Source of the DNA: an uncultured Catenibacterium sp.
Lineage (GTDB): Bacteria; Bacillota_I; Bacilli_A; Erysipelotrichales; Coprobacillaceae
NCBI GenBank assembly: GCA_900540685.1
Contig: UQGS01000030.1
Location: 1-25,859 of the forward strand
Length of the DNA: 25,859 nt
Reading direction: 5' to 3'
The position numbers were made by a program, and so were the translations under genes. The notes below the pieces were generated by a model, which saw only the letters and a program-made list of their open reading frames with translations, was not told the origin of the DNA and made no database searches. This document shows, piece by piece, positions 1 to 6,455 of the stretch. Every line of letters starts with the position of its first letter. Position 1 is the stretch's first letter.

Positions 1-85
1 ATTTACCTTCTTATTGATTAAGTTCTTCATCCTTTACATCTTCTTATCTTTTATACAGATGAGGTAGAAGAACTTTCCTATATAT

Positions 86-91
86 ATTATA
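86..91 (-). promoter_or_regulatory. candidate extended -10 box reading off the left edge
   Basis: TATAAT preceded by TGG on the minus strand, an extended -10 pattern. An ATG at 30-28 (Met-Lys-Asn-Leu-Ile-Asn...) stays open to the edge, but its AAAGG is directly against the ATG. A gene leaving the window on this side is therefore possible but unproven. Confidence 0.3.
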
Positions 92-135
92 CCACTTCTT
101 ATCAACAATTATATTACAGTATTTATCTTCTAAAA

Positions 136-180
136 AAATAAGAGTATCACCCCCACCAATATGAGTGAGGAGATGCTCCT
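136..180 (-). terminator. possible imperfect intrinsic terminator
   Basis: Read on the minus strand, a GC-containing imperfect hairpin (GGAGCATCTCC against GGGGGTGATACTC, with mismatches) is followed by a run of seven T. It lies about 20 bp downstream of the short interrupted ORF at 201-428 and would end that transcript. The stem is imperfect, so confidence is modest. Confidence 0.4.
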
Positions 181-200
181 ATTAATGTAATTTTAAAAAA

Positions 201-428
201 TCACTTATAAAATCTTAACACCTGATATTGATAATAGTCATCCTTATCCAGATAACCAACTGATATACCTTTTCCATTATATGCTGTTTTACCACTGCTT
301 GATTTGTCTTTATTTTTTATCTGATCATAAGTCATACCATCGGGTGATGTATCTATTTCTTTATAGATCTATTCTATATCGCAATACGCATATTTCTTAA
401 TACGATAATTGATTAATGTTTTCGGCAT
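201..428 (-). pseudogene. short ORF broken by an in-frame amber codon, unknown family
   Basis: A good ribosome site (GGAGGAAGAACCT) precedes ATG at 428-426. The frame runs 19 codons (MPKTLINYRIKKYAYCDIE), meets TAG at 371-369, then stays open for 55 more codons (beginning IYKEIDTSPDGMTYDQIKNK) to TGA at 203-201. The real start signal and the long open stretch after the stop suggest a small gene inactivated by one base change, or the remnant of a larger one. The product is not recognised. The DGMTYDQIK stretch faintly recalls phosphoglycerate mutase-like histidine phosphatases, but no RHG motif is present, so no function is assigned. The rest of 1-620 holds only terminators and weak promoter-like boxes. 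Confidence 0.45.
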
Positions 429-500
429 AGGTTCTTCCTCCTTCATACTTCTACTCTATCGTTACATAAGCATGTAATTTCTTGCTTATTTCTTGCGATT

Positions 501-531
501 AAAAAAGAACGTATAATTTCTATACGTCCTT
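501..531 (-). terminator. second of two tandem terminators
   Basis: On the minus strand, ACGTATA-gaaat-TATACGT (7-bp stem, 5-nt loop) is followed within two bases by six T. It sits 20 bp beyond the hairpin at 554-587 and probably acts as its back-up. Confidence 0.6.
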
Positions 532-553
532 CAATAAACTGGAATTTAGGTAA

Positions 554-587
554 GAAAAAAGCAGTCAATCCTAAAGACTAACTGCTT
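554..587 (-). terminator. intrinsic terminator after the YcxB-like gene
   Basis: On the minus strand, GCAGTTAGTCT and its near complement (GCAGT plus G-U pairs) form a stem ending in CTGCTTTTTTCT. It lies 34 bp past the stop codon of the gene at 621-1136. Confidence 0.7.
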
Positions 588-620
588 TGTGTGTAGGGAT
601 ATGAAGTTGTGGACTGGAAT

Positions 621-1136
621 TTACATTTTGACATTATTTAACAATAGTTGAGTCAATTCTTCTAACTCCCCAGTAGACAAATCATTTTTATCTATCAAAA
701 CCATTTTATTATCTTTTCGTTTAACATATATATACTGTCCCATAGTACCGTACTCTTTGAATGCAGTCCAATAATTTTTGCTATATCCTATCTGGGAAAT
801 TATTTCTATCCCTTCAGCGTCAAAATGATACTCTACAATTCCAGTACGAAAAGACTTATCTAAGCGTAACTCTGCTTTTTTCAATACAAATTTTTGAAAA
901 GACTTTGCATTAAACGCAAGAAGCAGACAAACTATTCCAATCACCATATAGACATACCATATAATATCAGGAGAATTTATAATTAAAAATATGCTACTAA
1001 AAATAATGATGATACCCAAAATCATCAGAAGCGGAACCACTATCTTACGCTTACGAACATTTTCTTTACTTTCCAAAGCAATTTTAATTGCAGCTTCTTT
1101 TTTTTCATCACTTAAATTCATACAATATTTAACCAC
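621..1136 (-). CDS. YcxB-like membrane protein, function unknown
   Basis: A protein of 171 residues if translation starts at GTG 1136-1134. That start has AAAGGTGG seven bases upstream; the ATG eight codons earlier would place this Shine-Dalgarno inside the gene. It has a basic N-terminal cytoplasmic part, two adjacent hydrophobic helices (roughly residues 30-53 and 57-76), then a soluble C-terminal domain. That domain has the pattern of the YcxB-like family: FDAEGIEI, W..F..., YIYVKR..., then a final helix of acidic and leucine residues. Families of this type are common in Bacillota and have no established biochemical role; they are presumed membrane-anchored. It stands alone, with its own promoter at 1192-1221 and tandem terminators downstream. 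Confidence 0.75.
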   Translation of the reverse strand: MVKYCMNLSDEKKEAAIKIALESKENVRKRKIVVPLLMILGIIIIFSSIFLIINSPDIIWYVYMVIGIVCLLLAFNAKSFQKFVLKKAELRLDKSFRTGIVEYHFDAEGIEIISQIGYSKNYWTAFKEYGTMGQYIYVKRKDNKMVLIDKNDLSTGELEELTQLLLNNVKM

Positions 1137-1191
1137 AAAATTACCACCTTTACTTTTCACAGTTCTATAAATTTCGATTTATTACACCCGC

Positions 1192-1221
1192 ATTATATCA
1201 TAGCCTTACATTTACATTCAA
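1192..1221 (-). promoter_or_regulatory. SigA-type promoter for the YcxB-like gene
   Basis: On the minus strand, TTGAAT (1221-1216), an 18-bp spacer and TATAAT (1197-1192) with an upstream TGn. It lies about 55 bp before the GTG start. Confidence 0.55.
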
Positions 1222-1271
1222 TTACCTGTATTTTCCCTTTAAGTTCTATAGAAAATCATTCCCAAGATATT

Positions 1272-2033
1272 CTATCTTGAGAAAGACCATATATTTCTAA
1301 TCTGTTTAGAAAGAGTATCATAACTCCATAAACGATTACTTCTTTTTATAGAATTAGGATCATTAACCATAAACATTCCCTGTTTCATCCCTTTAATCAC
1401 AATAAGATGTCCTGTAGTTGTAAAGTCTCCTGGTTTCATACTACATATAAGAGGTCTTCCATTCATGATTTCATTTTTCATCGAAGAATAAGAAAGAGGG
1501 ATGTTTCTTCCATGAATACCATAATGTTTCATACCTTCAGTAAAGAAAGACCAGGATGTTCCATCTTGATAATAGCCATGATTATATGCATAAGATGCAA
1601 CATCATAAGGTGTAATGTTATTTCTTCCTGTTAATCCTGCAATAATCATTGCAGCACTTGTAGGACCACAACCATTCATACCAATCACGTTATTCCCATA
1701 CTTTCCATAACCCCATCTTTGATCATATTGAAGTAAGAGAGGATAGCATCCTTTTGTAACTGAACCTATTGTATTAGTATAAACATGTCCTTTTTTACTT
1801 GGATAGTTATAAACAAAGTCAATGAGTTCTTCGTTACGATAAAGCGACTGGATCATGGCATCAGGATATTGATTCTTGTTATCTAATATAGTGCGTAGTT
1901 TAGGATTAGAACGTGCTTTTATTTCTAATCCAATATCTTCTCTTAATCCACTGACACCACCACTTATATTATAAGCTATATGACCTATAAGAATTGAGAA
2001 TACACAAAGTAATACTATAATTAGTTTTTTCAT
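1272..2033 (-). CDS. secreted or membrane-anchored C39-like cysteine peptidase
   Basis: A protein of 253 residues. Residues 1-21 form a signal peptide or anchor (MKK, then a hydrophobic run). Residues 98-250 match the Peptidase_C39_2 fold: QYDQRWG near 102, catalytic Cys122 in NGCGPTSAAM, His209 in GHLIVI and Asp225 in VNDPNS. The family comprises papain-like peptidases or amidases acting outside the cell; the substrate is unknown. The roughly 75 residues between signal and catalytic domain have no recognised domain. ATG 2033-2031 is preceded by AAGGAGATG. The gene follows the two-component genes on the same strand, separated by a long hairpin whose T-run touches this ribosome site. It could therefore be part of, or attenuated within, that operon. 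Confidence 0.85.
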   Translation of the reverse strand: MKKLIIVLLCVFSILIGHIAYNISGGVSGLREDIGLEIKARSNPKLRTILDNKNQYPDAMIQSLYRNEELIDFVYNYPSKKGHVYTNTIGSVTKGCYPLLLQYDQRWGYGKYGNNVIGMNGCGPTSAAMIIAGLTGRNNITPYDVASYAYNHGYYQDGTSWSFFTEGMKHYGIHGRNIPLSYSSMKNEIMNGRPLICSMKPGDFTTTGHLIVIKGMKQGMFMVNDPNSIKRSNRLWSYDTLSKQIRNIWSFSR

Positions 2034-2052
2034 ATGTTTTCATCTCCTTAAA

Positions 2053-2101
2053 AAAGCATCTTCATTACTTGTATTCTACCAATACAAATGAAGATGCTTC
2101 T
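2053..2101 (-). terminator. long intrinsic terminator between histidine kinase and peptidase
   Basis: An 11-bp outer stem (GCATCTTCATT / AATGAAGATGC) and a 7-bp inner stem (TTGTATT / AATACAA) make one long hairpin. On the minus strand it is followed by TTTTTTA. The T-run runs straight into the AAGGAG of the peptidase gene, so it may act as an attenuator as well as a terminator. Confidence 0.85.
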
Positions 2102-2134
2102 TTAATACATTCTTATAGAATTCTTATGAACTTC

Positions 2135-3241
2135 TTAATTTTTTGGGAGAGTAATTGTGAAGACTGTTTCTTCTTTATTACTTGATGCAAAGATAGAACC
2201 ATGATGCAGTTCTACTATTTCCTTGGCAATAGCGAGTCCTAAACCACTTCCACCTGTTCTTGAAGTACGTGCTGAATCTAAACGATAGAAGTTTTCAAAT
2301 ATACGATTTAGTTTTTCTTTAGGTATCTCTTTACCTTTATTGATAACTTTAATAATAACATCATCATGCGTACTATGAACATCAATATTGATATCAGTAT
2401 GATCCTTACTATAGCTAATCGCATTCTTAATCACATTACTAAAGACTCTGCTGAGTTTATCCGCATCACCATATAATGTGATATCTTCATCTTGATTAAG
2501 ATGGATATTCTTTTCCTGTTCTACTAGGACAGGATAGAAATCATCAATAATTTGTTCGAGCATCAGACGAATATCTAAATCTTCTTTTTCTAGAATAATC
2601 TTTTCTGAATTATAGCGAGCGACTTCAAATAATTCATTAATGAGATCTTCTAAGCGATAAGATTTATCTAATGCCACATTGATATACTTCTCTCTTTGCA
2701 TATCAGGCATATCTTTAATTTCATCTAATAAAGATAAGTAACCAATCATAGAAGTGAGTGGTGTTTTAATATCATGAGCTAAATAAACAATGAGTTCATC
2801 CTTCTTCTGTTCATTCTCTCTTGCCAGTCTCTCATTCTTTATTGATTCACTCTTTAATTCATTGAATCGTCTTTCTATATCATAGAGTTCTTCAGGTAAT
2901 GTGATATAGTCTACATTCTTATCCAATAATTCATGAGATGCATGAGTCAATGCATCCATATAATAGGATGTTTGTTTATAGAGCTGATAGATCATAAATC
3001 CAAAAGAAATCAATAAACAGATCATCATAAGCATCAGAAGTGAGATGGGATTCTTCACAACATTATAAAAGAATGCGAGAAATGTATAAATATTAGAATC
3101 AAAATCATAGACCCATTGAAAATCAAAAAAAGCAGCTAGATAGACTGCCAATACAAAAACAACTAATAGTCCTACTGTATAAGCTATATATTGTAGTAGT
3201 GTACGTTTATAAATCTTCTTTAAGATTGTATTAGTTTCCAT
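2135..3241 (-). CDS. VanS-like membrane sensor histidine kinase
   Basis: A protein of 368 residues, using ATG 3241. AAAGGATGG sits at proper distance from this ATG, whereas the ATG three codons earlier abuts the AAAGG. Two transmembrane helices (about 18-39 and 66-87) flank a short external loop of about 25 residues. A HAMP-like linker follows, then the HisKA H-box with His156 (LAHDIKTPLTSM), the HATPase N-box around Asn273 (NVIKNAISYS) and the GSGLGLAIAK G-box near residues 331-340. The small extracellular loop means it may sense the membrane or a partner protein rather than a large ligand. It autophosphorylates and passes phosphate to the response regulator encoded 12 bp upstream. The catalytic core resembles VanS/VncS kinases, but no van ligase or dipeptidase gene is nearby, so a glycopeptide-resistance role is not supported. 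Confidence 0.9.
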   Translation of the reverse strand: METNTILKKIYKRTLLQYIAYTVGLLVVFVLAVYLAAFFDFQWVYDFDSNIYTFLAFFYNVVKNPISLLMLMMICLLISFGFMIYQLYKQTSYYMDALTHASHELLDKNVDYITLPEELYDIERRFNELKSESIKNERLARENEQKKDELIVYLAHDIKTPLTSMIGYLSLLDEIKDMPDMQREKYINVALDKSYRLEDLINELFEVARYNSEKIILEKEDLDIRLMLEQIIDDFYPVLVEQEKNIHLNQDEDITLYGDADKLSRVFSNVIKNAISYSKDHTDINIDVHSTHDDVIIKVINKGKEIPKEKLNRIFENFYRLDSARTSRTGGSGLGLAIAKEIVELHHGSIFASSNKEETVFTITLPKN

Positions 3242-3253
3242 ATCATCCATCCT

Positions 3254-3937
3254 TTATTTTTCAATCTTATAGCCTACTCCATAGACCTTCTTTATATATT
3301 TAGGATTTCTTCCACCATCATGCATCTTTTCACGCAAGTGTCTAATATGCACCATGATTGTATTATTATCTCTCTTATAATAATCTTCTCCCCAGACCTT
3401 TAAGAATAAGTCATCACTCTTTACTACATTTCCTTTATGAAGACATAATTCCCATAATATCGCAAATTCTGTCTTAGTGAGTTCTATCTTCTTTTCATTA
3501 AAATAGAATTCTCTTGTATCATTGTTGATACGTATTCCTCTAAAATCTATTTCATTCTTTTCTTCTTTTTCATTATAGTTCTTATAACGTCTTAATTGTG
3601 CTTTCACTCTTGCGACAAGTTCTAATGGCTGAAATGGTTTTGTGACATAATCATCTGCACCAATACTTAAGCCATTGATCTTATCAATATCCTCTACCTT
3701 TGCGGTTACAAAGATAATAGGAAACTTATACTTTCTTCTTAATGTATTGCATAAAGAAAAACCAACCATATCAGGCATCATTACATCTAAGATAGCTAAA
3801 TCTATCTTTAAATCATCAATATCTCTTAATACATCCTGACTAGAATAGTATTTATATACAGTAAAATTCTCATTTTCTAAATAGATTTGTATTAAATCTG
3901 TAATCTCTTTTTCGTCATCTACAACTAATATATTCAT
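3254..3937 (-). CDS. OmpR/VanR-family response regulator
   Basis: A protein of 227 residues. The receiver domain (1-115) has the acidic pair Asp7-Asp8, phospho-acceptor Asp51 (LAILDVMMPD), a conserved Thr78 and Lys100 (DDYVTKPF). The C-terminal winged helix (about 130-225) has the usual ELTKTEFAILWEL and the recognition segment NTIMVHIRHLREK. It is a DNA-binding transcription factor switched by the kinase encoded directly downstream. ATG 3937-3935 has a strong GGAGAGGGAG site, and an extended -10 (TGATATAAT) lies at 3959-3964. Targets are unknown; the peptidase gene in the same direction is a reasonable candidate. Confidence 0.92.
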   Translation of the reverse strand: MNILVVDDEKEITDLIQIYLENENFTVYKYYSSQDVLRDIDDLKIDLAILDVMMPDMVGFSLCNTLRRKYKFPIIFVTAKVEDIDKINGLSIGADDYVTKPFQPLELVARVKAQLRRYKNYNEKEEKNEIDFRGIRINNDTREFYFNEKKIELTKTEFAILWELCLHKGNVVKSDDLFLKVWGEDYYKRDNNTIMVHIRHLREKMHDGGRNPKYIKKVYGVGYKIEK

Positions 3938-3958
3938 AAATACTCCCTCTCCTGTCTC

Positions 3959-3967
3959 ATTATATCA
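3959..3967 (-). promoter_or_regulatory. extended -10 promoter for the two-component operon
   Basis: TGA followed by TATAAT on the minus strand, about 22 bp before the response-regulator start. No good -35 box is visible, as is usual for extended -10 promoters. Confidence 0.5.
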
Positions 3968-4039
3968 TTTACATTCCTATCAATTATTAATACTTTCTTA
4001 ATTATTAAAAATTCCCTCTAGAGTTAGTTACAAATAATA

Positions 4040-4048
4040 TGGTATGAT
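4040..4048 (+). promoter_or_regulatory. extended -10 promoter for the MATE exporter
   Basis: TGGTATGAT lies about 27 bp before the ATG at 4076, with no convincing -35 box. It is divergent from the two-component promoter about 75 bp away. Confidence 0.45.
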
Positions 4049-4075
4049 AGTCGCATTGTGTGGAGGGAAATAAAC

Positions 4076-5425
4076 ATGAAGAACATGACTAAAGGGAAAC
4101 CATTAAAGCTTATATTCTTATTCGCATTACCACTTATGTTAGGTAATATCCTACAGCAATTATATACAATGGTAGATACAATGATTGTAGGACAGTTCTT
4201 AGGTGTTAATGCCTTAGCAAGTCTAGGCGCTGCAGACTGGATCAACTGGGCTATTCTAGGAATCGTAATGGGATTTACGCAGGGATTTTCTATTCGTATC
4301 TCACGTACTTTTGGAGCAGAAGATTATGGAAATATGAAAAGATCTATGCATATGATTTTCTTCTTATGTGCTTTCTTTTCTATCCTTACAACAGTTGTTG
4401 CAGAGTTATCCATCGTGCCATTATTAACTCTATTAAATACACCATCTAACGTTATTCAAGGTTCTATTACTTATTTAAGAATCATGTCAGGTGGTTTGAC
4501 TATCACAATGTTTTATAACTGTTTTTCTAGTATATTACGTTCTTTAGGTGATAGCCGTACACCATTACTCGCAATGATTGGTGGCGCAATCACAAATATA
4601 TGTTTAGACTTATTATTTGTAGTGGTATTTAAATGGGGTATTGCAGGGGCTGCGATTGCAACATTATTAGCACAATTCTTAACTACAATATTTTGTTTAT
4701 ACATGTTAAAGAAGGAATTACCATTCAAGTTAGAACTTACAAAATTTAAGTTTGAAAAGAAGATTATCAAGAACTTATTACAGTTAGGTTCTCCTCTTGC
4801 CTTCCAGAACCTCATTATTTCTATTGGTGGTATTATGGTACAGTCAGTAGTCAATCGTTTTGGATTCTTATTTATTGCAGGATTTACTGCCACAAATAAA
4901 CTATATGGTTTATTAGAAGTTGCCGCTATTTCATTTGGTTATGCGATTACAACATTTAATAGTCAGAACTTAGGTGCAGGACAGTATGAACGTATTAAAA
5001 AAGGTGTGGCACAAGCAGCCTTCTTATCATTCTGTACTTCAGTGATTATTGGTGGATCTATGGTTCTATTTGGTAAGCATATCTTATTACTCTTTATTTC
5101 AGGTACACCTGATCAGATCAACAAAGTACTTACTATCTCTTATAAATATCTCTTTATTATGGCTGTATGTCTACCAATTCTATATATGCTTCATTCATAT
5201 AGAAGTGCATTACAGGGAATGGAGAATACATTTATTCCAATGGTATCAGGTATTGTGGAACTAGTTCTTCGTGTAGGTGTTGCCCTCATCTTTCCTATAT
5301 TCTTAGGACAGAATGGGATTTATCTAGCAGAAGTATTTGCATGGACTGGTGCAGCAGTACTGCTTTATATATCATATAAAATAAAAATACATGCATTATT
5401 AAAAGATACTGTAATGGGTAATTAA
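4076..5425 (+). CDS. MATE-family multidrug/toxin exporter
   Basis: A protein of 449 residues, the usual MATE length. ATG 4076 is preceded by TGGAGGGAAATAAAC; the in-frame GTG at 4058 lies upstream of that site and is rejected. The sequence holds about twelve hydrophobic helices in two homologous halves. The N-terminal half has PLMLGNILQQLYTMVDTMIV and FLGVNALASLG, hallmarks of the DinF/NorM-type branch. Transporters of this family expel cationic or other toxic compounds by sodium or proton antiport; the substrate cannot be told from sequence. It is monocistronic, divergent from the response regulator, and closed by a strong terminator at 5449-5474. Regulation by the neighbouring two-component system is possible but unproven. 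Confidence 0.92.
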   Translation: MKNMTKGKPLKLIFLFALPLMLGNILQQLYTMVDTMIVGQFLGVNALASLGAADWINWAILGIVMGFTQGFSIRISRTFGAEDYGNMKRSMHMIFFLCAFFSILTTVVAELSIVPLLTLLNTPSNVIQGSITYLRIMSGGLTITMFYNCFSSILRSLGDSRTPLLAMIGGAITNICLDLLFVVVFKWGIAGAAIATLLAQFLTTIFCLYMLKKELPFKLELTKFKFEKKIIKNLLQLGSPLAFQNLIISIGGIMVQSVVNRFGFLFIAGFTATNKLYGLLEVAAISFGYAITTFNSQNLGAGQYERIKKGVAQAAFLSFCTSVIIGGSMVLFGKHILLLFISGTPDQINKVLTISYKYLFIMAVCLPILYMLHSYRSALQGMENTFIPMVSGIVELVLRVGVALIFPIFLGQNGIYLAEVFAWTGAAVLLYISYKIKIHALLKDTVMGN

Positions 5426-5448
5426 CTCATTATGGTTTCAGATAGTGT

Positions 5449-5474
5449 AAAAGGCGGACAGAAATCCGCCTTTT
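5449..5474. terminator. strong bidirectional intrinsic terminator
   Basis: AAAAGGCGGA-cagaaa-TCCGCCTTTT is a perfect 10-bp stem with A- and T-tracts on either side. It terminates the MATE gene from the left and the toxin-antitoxin transcript from the right. Confidence 0.9.
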
Positions 5475-5507
5475 ATGATACATTAATTCTACTATAAAAA
5501 CATACCA

Positions 5508-5820
5508 TTAAAGTTTATCTTTAATATTTTCAAGCTGATGAAATATACCTAAAACATTTACTTCATCATCTTTAATATCATAAACTACACTGTAATTCAT
5601 TTGAGGAACAACTGCATTTCTGTAATACTTTTTTAGCTAAATATTGATCAATACATAGTGGATATTGATATGGATTCTCAATCAGATTGTCATAAATCAT
5701 ATTAATGCCATCTAACAGATGTCTAGCAGCTTGTTTATTTTTCAAACAATAAATCAAGTAATAAACAAGATGATCCAACAGTTCATCTGCATTTTTAGTA
5801 ATATTTAGCCTATAGCTCAT
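5508..5820 (-). pseudogene. RelE/ParE-family toxin, frame broken at an A6 run
   Basis: ATG 5820-5818 opens a frame of 80 codons that ends early at 5578 with an unlikely Cys/Ser-rich tail. Removing one A from the six-A run near 5630 joins the first 67 codons (ending YLAKK) to a frame beginning YYRNAVVPQMNYSVVYDI, including VLGIFHQLENI, and stopping at TAA 5510-5508. The repaired protein is about 103 residues. It has the RelE/ParE pattern: helical hairpin in the first half, then a beta sheet with YRNAVV, conserved Tyr residues and a hydrophobic C-terminus. Its start overlaps the antitoxin gene by 11 bp, typical of a type II pair. The break may be a true loss of toxin, ribosomal slippage on A6, or a sequencing error in the homopolymer. 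Confidence 0.75.
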
Positions 5821-6070
5821 ATTTTACCCTCAAGTTTTCAAGTGATTTCTTGGCATCTTTTACCTGACCATTCTTCACTTGTTCTTCAGAAATTTCAATA
5901 TTTCTGTATATATCTAATTTTTTCATTGTTTCTTCATATGCTTCCATACTCATAATCACCATATCCCCATAACCATTTTTAGTAATAAATACAGGTTCAT
6001 TTGTATTATGACACATCTCAGAAATTTCCGAAGTTTTCTTCAAATCTTTAATTGGAATGATTTGTGGCAT
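5810..6070 (-). CDS. Phd/YefM-family antitoxin
   Basis: A protein of 86 residues. ATG 6070-6068 is preceded by GGAGGTGTTAAAG; the GTG three codons earlier lies within that ribosome site and is rejected. The N-terminal half has the Phd/YefM DNA-binding pattern: IIPIKDLKKTSEISEMC, EPVFITKNGYGDMVIMSMEAY. The C-terminal part (about 55-86) is charged and would wrap the toxin. Antitoxins of this type bind toxin and repress their own operon. A perfect inverted repeat overlaps the -10 box just upstream (6085-6110), consistent with that. It is cotranscribed with the broken toxin. Confidence 0.88.
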   Translation of the reverse strand: MPQIIPIKDLKKTSEISEMCHNTNEPVFITKNGYGDMVIMSMEAYEETMKKLDIYRNIEISEEQVKNGQVKDAKKSLENLRVKYEL

Positions 6071-6084
6071 CTTTAACACCTCCT

Positions 6085-6125
6085 AATTATGGGATAATTA
6101 TACCATAATTATAACCTGCTATCAA
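6085..6125 (-). promoter_or_regulatory. promoter and operator of the toxin-antitoxin operon
   Basis: On the minus strand, TTGATA (6125-6120), a 17-bp spacer and TATAAT (6102-6097). The inverted repeat AATTATGG / CCATAATT (6085-6092 and 6103-6110, 10-bp centre) encloses the -10 box, the usual arrangement for antitoxin autorepression. Confidence 0.7.
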
Positions 6126-6271
6126 AAATAAAGTCCCTCTTTCTAATTTATTAAGTCATCTATAAGGAGAACTGGACGCTTTTTAATTCATCCTCCCTAA
6201 TCGTTCAGTAGCTAAAAAAGTATCTCTACTATTTAATACTCAATCATTAGAGAAAATACTTACAAAAAGAA

Positions 6272-6397
6272 TTATAAACCATACTTTTCTTTCCTATCTT
6301 CCATAAACTCATCAAAATCAACCAATTCCACTTCTCCATTTTTATACTTTCTATCATACTCTTCTGCTATCAGCATATCATCTAACTCTTCATCCAT
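6272..6397 (-). CDS. 41-residue acidic protein, possibly an orphan antitoxin-like peptide
   Basis: ATG 6397-6395 follows AAAGAGGTGAGATAT and the frame ends in TAA at 6274-6272. The product (MDEELDDMLIAEEYDRKYKN..., ending EDRKEKYGL) is strongly charged and acidic, with no signal peptide or membrane segment. It lies between the leuS terminator and the toxin-antitoxin promoter on the same strand. Short acidic proteins of this build are often antitoxin tails or partner-binding peptides, but no family is recognised and the function is unknown. The good ribosome site is the main support for it being real. Confidence 0.55.
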   Translation of the reverse strand: MDEELDDMLIAEEYDRKYKNGEVELVDFDEFMEDRKEKYGL

Positions 6398-6420
6398 ATA
6401 TCTCACCTCTTTACCATTAT

Positions 6421-6446
6421 ACAAAAAGACATCTCCTAAGAGATGC
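6421..6446 (-). terminator. terminator of leuS
   Basis: On the minus strand, GGCATCTC-TTAG-GAGATGTC followed by TTTTTGT. It lies 10 bp past the leuS stop codon. Confidence 0.85.
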
Positions 6447-6455
6447 CCTAATGAA

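Noticed and set aside
2135..3937. Glycopeptide-resistance cluster
   Set aside because: The regulators look VanRS-like, but no D-Ala-D-Lac/Ser ligase, VanH, VanX or VanY gene is present; the neighbouring peptidase is C39-like, not a D,D-peptidase.
4513..4893. Antisense ORF inside the MATE gene
   Set aside because: No ribosome site, no recognisable domain, and it is fully covered by a well-supported gene; similar shadows at 1407, 4024, 5049, 13803, 14789, 18770, 22099, 22502 and 24895 were left out for the same reason.
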